NCBI GenBank assembly: GCA_025769875.1
Contig: JAGFNK010000414.1
Location: 1 to 47,063, forward strand
From: Russula earlei
Lineage: Eukaryota; Basidiomycota; Agaricomycetes; Russulales; Russulaceae
DNA: 47,063 nt
Direction: 5' to 3'
In this document: positions 43,002 to 47,063 of the stretch, in pieces
Position numbering within the stretch: position 1 is the first letter of the stretch
How the letters are laid out: each line of letters starts with the position of its first letter
Made by a program: the position numbers and the translations under genes
The notes under the pieces: generated by a model
Seen by the model: only the letters and a program-made list of their open reading frames with translations
Databases searched by the model: none
Told to the model about the DNA's origin: nothing

Positions 43002-46000
43002 ATGGATAACATGTCCTCTGAACCATCTCAGGACGTTGGTGCGCACCGTATCAAGCGTAAGCCACCACCGCCATTTCCATACTCCGCGCGCTACCCAGAG
43101 CCAGATCCCACCAAACCATTTGCTCCCCTTTCCGTTCTTCGAGATCGCCACTGCAACACTCTTGACTTCAGCGTACGAATCCCCTCTTACGGTTCCAGAC
43201 CCGACACCGGGGTCATCCAGGGTGCTGGACCTCGCTACCTTCATCACGCACTCGCGCAAGAAGTCAGCGGCGTTCGGGTTCCCATCTGGGGAAATCGGCC
43301 GGATAGGGCATGCATCCCAGCTACGTAAAGGAGCGTCTATGGGCGTTGGTCTAAACCAATATTCGTCCGGAAATGGAGTCCCAGCCGCGACCACCATTGC
43401 TTCCGCGACACCTCGCCCGGGTGCGAAAGAAATGCAACGCCACGAGGCGCGGCGTCGCTCCCAGTCGTGTTTGCGTTGCGTTCGGGCACGTTTTCCTTCC
43501 TTGAATCGCGTGGTGAACCAGAGGCCCATCCCAACGTAGAGCCGTCTAGGAGGCGACACTCGCTGTCCCCATATGACAGTCGTGTGAGTGTACTCACGTC
43601 CTCCTCGACCTCATTGGGGGGTTCTACACATCGCGAACGTAAGGGGAGCGAAGTCTCGGTACGACCGCGCTCCTGTGGAAGTTCATTCGTGTCCGCAACT
43701 TTGCTTGATGATGTGCCCGAACATTTTGGCGAGGCGGTGCCATTACGCAAAAGTATGCATGTCATGCAGGTTGACATGCCTGCAATTCAAGGCTCAGAGA
43801 AACGTTCAGAGACTCCGCACACCCTGCCTCCCCCACCCCTCGAGAAACGGAGCCCGTCCGTATCTTCGATCAGTTCTTGGTCCCGCGACGCGCCCTTCTA
43901 CCCTACTCCTTCTCGGCCACAGACTCCCAGTTCGATCCGAAGTAGTCGTCCTGTCTCCTTGCCATCAACCGCAGCGCTTTCATTTCCCTTTGTTCCAGCC
44001 AACTTCCCACCCAAGTCAACACTCTTCACCGCTTCACCCACGGCGTCGTCCCTACAACCGCGCCAATCCAATTCCATCCACCCTTGCAATCTCGCTACCA
44101 ATCCGGCTCCCACAGGACTCCCACACTCCCAGAGGACTTGGATGCCTTACCTTTTCAGCTTAACCTCCGATTTCCGACGCAAGAGCAATCTGCCAGTTGG
44201 GGCGCGAGTCCGTGGAACGTGACAGAGGCTTTGCCCGATTGCGGGCCCTTACGTCTAGGCCGTTGCCAGTACAGAGAGACAGCACCTCATCATCACTACG
44301 TAGCACATTGCGAGCAGCTGTAGAAACCGCAGAGAAACTTGCTGCTGAGGATGCTGCTAATGTCGCAACTCCCGGGGTCACTGTACCTCCGCAGGTCACA
44401 AAAGGACCGGTCACCTTATCTGATGACGCAAAAAACGACAATCCCTTATTCCCGGGACTCCTCCCCAGTCAAAGGAATCGCAAAAAGTGTCCGTGCGTGG
44501 ATCCGCAGACTGGTGGCGCGAGGTGCGGTATTAAGCAGCCATCTACCGACCTTTCTGTTACCCGTGCAGTTTCACAACAAAACACCGACAGCGTCGCTAT
44601 TGTCTGCACATGCCTGGTGCTGGAGACTCTGCCCCACTCGTTCCCTCAAAGCCGGGAGAGCTGGAGTCTGCCTTCTCGCTGAACGGGTACCAACATCTCT
44701 GACCTCACGCAATGACACGGCTGCACGCAGTTCCTCAACGCCATTACCGTTGTCACGCCCACTGCCCAGCCCCACCAACGATCACAACACACCCAGAGCC
44801 CATGATAAAGCTCTCACCCGCGCCCCACGTCCATGCGCACGACCATGAACCATCACATCCGCAACGTCAGAATTTTCCTCCCGCACCGACGTCATCGACG
44901 CACGGTGCATCACAACCAATTTCCCCTGTTGGTCATGGAACGTTGTCTGAAACGTCCCTTAACTGTTTGCCTGCAGGTGCAGCTCCGCCCCGTGTCGGGC
45001 ATTGCGCCCACTGTGCCCCTTCCGCATTCCATCCCCTCTTCACATATCAGTCGTCATCCTCCGCCCCCACCTCCACGTTCCTTACAAACGACTGTAACGC
45101 CGTCACGTACGACGTCCAATTTGGCCTCGCGGTCTGCATCTTCCATTTCCTCTCATGTTGAAAGCATGTCGACGTTGTCTGCCCCTCACTCGCGGCGCCG
45201 CGACACCTCGCCTTGTTCGTCACTTGGACGACATAACCCTCATACACAAGAGCGATATGGGCACGCACACCGACGCGCGCTTTCAGAGTCAGGAATGACG
45301 GGAATGTTGAGCGCCGCACAGCTTACGCAAGCTGCGTGTGTACCAGTCGTACGCGAGAACGGCCTGCGAATTCAGTTTGGCGAGCTATATGGCGTATGCA
45401 ACGGACTGTGGTGCTCTTTATCCGGCATTTCTGGTGCGCCACTTTTGTCGTTGAACTTTCATGCCAGGGGTATTAATCACATCGCATGGTTTCAGCAGGG
45501 TGCCCGATGTGTCAAGACTACCTCGCGTCTCTCATGCGCGACGTAGACCATGCTGCGCTCGCGCGATCCGGCGTACGCCTTGTCGTGATCGGATGTGGTT
45601 CGCACGGGCTCATCGCTCATATCGCCGTACGACTTCCATCACCTGATGCGTGGGCTCCATCTAACTACGATCTGACAGAAATCTTCCACCTTCCTTACGA
45701 GCTTTTCGTCGACGCGTCGCCAGGCCAGACACTCTACCGTACTCTCGGCATGGGTCGAGTCCCGTCCGGCTCACAGAGAGCGCGCTCTTCGACTGAACAT
45801 CCCGTGGGGTCATACGTGCGACACGGCGCAGTGAGCGGATTGGCGATGGTTGTTGCACACGCACTGCGCGTCGGGATGCCTGTGTGGGAGCGGGTGGGGA
45901 TGCCTCCCAGCTCGGCGGAGAGTTCGTGCTTGGGCCCGGGTATGTCGACTCTTTCCCTATCTTTTCCCATCTGATGTCCGACCGGGTGCCAGGCTCACCT

Positions 46001-46316
46001 GTACGTATGTGCACCGGATGCCGACACGGCCGGTCATGCGCCAATCGTCGATGTCCTCGCCGCGGCAGGGGTGCGCGCCGCGCGAAGTGATCCTGGAGGA
46101 CAGGGAACGGTCGCCGCTCGGACCATGCGACCAAGCATCAGTTCCCCGTTCATGCATGGGGCAGGCAGGCGTGATACCAAGGCGCTGTCCGTTGTGCGAG
46201 AAGAGGCGTGCGGCTCATGCGGCGCATGCGAGGCCTGTGCAGAGGCTCTAAACATCGATTTGGAATCTACTGCCTCGGGAGAATGGAGCGTGGTTGTGAC
46301 GGGCCAAGCAGTTTGA
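43002..46316 (+). CDS. AhpC/TSA-like (thioredoxin-fold) domain protein, frame interrupted
   Basis: The C-terminal part is a clear AhpC/TSA_2 (PRXL2-like) domain. In order it shows LTQAACVPVVRENGLRIQFG (near 45318), TVVLFIRHFW, CPMCQDY (45501 onward, a CxxC redox motif), GVRLVVIGCGS, HLPYELFVDASP, LYRTLGMGR, ALRVGMPVWER, DASQLGGEFVLGPG, a clean 53-nt intron at 45940-45992, CTYVHRMP and GHAPIVDVLAAAGV, with TGA at 46314-46316. Such proteins are thought to be redox-active, but substrates are unknown. Upstream, 43002-45300 reads as a Ser/Pro-rich, probably disordered region spread over several frames, starting perhaps at MDNMSSEPSQDV. At least four one-base frame breaks lie within the domain (near 45400, 45498, 45890 and 46035) and more upstream, so exon structure is approximate. 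An intron near 45434-45498 is implied between RHFW and CPMC. Confidence 0.7.
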
Positions 46317-46562
46317 GTTTTTTTCGATCGATGTTCGGGTATCTCTTTATCGGTGAACGATACGCTTCTCATATATGTTAATGTGAACCGCTGGCGCTGG
46401 CTCGCTTGCATAGTAGATAGGAATGGGACCCTTGATGATAGTCCAGCGATATCTTTTACTTGCAGAAGTGGGATAGATGCGATGAATAGAGTACAGGTAT
46501 CGATGATGCACAACAGCCCCCAAGGAATGCAGACAAAGAGATATCTACGGTAGCTGAAGTCA
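46317..46562. other. convergent 3' intergenic region
   Basis: A 246-bp gap between the stop of the plus-strand AhpC/TSA gene and the stop of the minus-strand TIF6 gene. It holds both 3' ends, and no other gene is seen. Confidence 0.7.
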
Positions 46563-47063
46563 TTATGCCCAGTTGTCGATGAGCGCGTCGCGCATCTCCC
46601 CGATGACGGCGTTCGAACTTTGGCCCTGAAGTTCTGTTGAGGTGCGAAGGTTCAAAAGCTGATGCACGGGGGGGAAAAAAGTACGCACTAAACGTCGCCT
46701 CGATAACACTAATCTCCGTCGCCGTGGTATCAAAACCGGTGAATGCGCACCAGTCATTGACAACAAGCCCGGCACCAATCACATCCGATCCTCGATTGAC
46801 AGTCCCAGCCTAAGTAAAGAGGAGGGATGGATCAGGCGTGCCGCATCAGATAAAAAGAAAAGAAACGGACGACTAAAGGAACCTGGAGTAGGCTGGACAA
46901 CTCGTCCTGATCTTGATCGAAGTCTTGGGATGGACAAGGCCGCCCTGGTTGGTGATCACGCAGTAAGAGCCGACGAGGACGTTGTCCGCGATCGTCTGTC
47001 GGAAGACCTCGACTTTGAGAACGTCCGCGATGATCTCCTCCGTCTCGCGGTCAACGTCGGGGT
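46563..47063 (-). CDS. eIF6 ribosome anti-association factor, 3' part
   Basis: On the minus strand the exons are 47063-46871 (continues beyond the window), 46809-46689 and 46633-46563, with introns of 61 and 55 nt. They read [34 protein letters not shown], then [35 protein letters not shown], then [20 protein letters not shown] and NWA-stop. This is the C-terminal half of eIF6/Tif6, a factor that binds the 60S subunit, is needed for its assembly, and stops premature joining to 40S. Splice phases agree. Between HPKTS and DQDELSS one base is missing (near 46914). Restoring a G would give the usual SIEDQDEL. Because the gene is essential and single-copy in yeast, I take this as an assembly error. 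Confidence 0.93.

Noticed and set aside
42930..43559. 209-residue open frame on the minus strand opposite the AhpC/TSA gene
   Set aside because: The plus strand over the same bases continues the Ser/Pro-rich coding signal of the downstream gene. The minus frame has no recognisable domain and looks like a shadow.
45626..45680. A second intron (GTACGA to GACAG) in the AhpC/TSA domain
   Set aside because: The sequence looks intron-like and would remove a non-conserved insertion, but its 52-nt length breaks the frame that is open through it. Without transcripts I leave it as an open possibility only.
1..47063. CRISPR arrays, operons or bacterial features
   Set aside because: No spaced identical repeats were seen, and introns, an intron-bearing tRNA gene and gene families show a fungal nuclear genome.

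Overview
The window looks like nuclear DNA of a filamentous basidiomycete (Agaricomycetes-type). It has short GT-AG introns (about 53-67 nt), an intron-bearing tRNA-Phe, a PPS1-type phosphatase, an eIF6 gene, a fungal HNH_2 nuclease gene and Ty1/copia retrotransposons. The species cannot be told from sequence alone.

Layout. Roughly the first 34 kb is a repeat-rich, gene-poor island; the last 11 kb is gene-dense. From 1 to 11.9 kb lie dispersed repeats, purine- or pyrimidine-rich low-complexity DNA, a large imperfect inverted repeat (5.55-6.07 kb), decayed coding relics including a RING finger (10.4-10.7 kb), and a 410-bp foldback element. From 12.0 to 24.6 kb there is a nested retrotransposon cluster: an old CpG-depleted copia relic, three copies of one 829-bp LTR family (two with target duplications, one old and reversed), two copies of a second LTR family, and one complete but dead 6.26-kb copia element (17031-23290) with two younger solo LTRs inside it. 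From 25.4 to 26.7 kb a five-exon HNH nuclease gene survives with all splice phases consistent, next to two TA-flanked MITE copies. From 27.9 to 31.9 kb lies the second, longer copy of a multi-kb repeat first seen at 1.5-4.2 kb. The stretch 31.9-36.2 kb shows nothing I can identify.

Genes. PPS1 (36309-39453, four exons, 901 aa) is complete. It is followed on the same strand by a PLP-binding YggS/PLPBP protein (40030-41020). Then come tRNA-Phe (minus strand), a long Ser/Pro-rich protein ending in an AhpC/TSA-like thioredoxin-fold domain (43.0-46.3 kb), and the convergent 3' part of TIF6/eIF6 (46563 to the window edge). These housekeeping genes do not form a pathway.

Two general points. First, TIF6, PLPBP and the AhpC/TSA gene all contain single-base frame breaks inside conserved coding sequence. 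TIF6 is essential in yeast, so residual assembly indels are the simplest explanation, and frame breaks in this window should not be read as proof of pseudogenes. Second, old repeat copies have lost almost all CpG, and differences between repeat copies fall mainly at CpG sites. This indicates methylation-linked or RIP-like CpG decay and gives a relative age order for the insertions.
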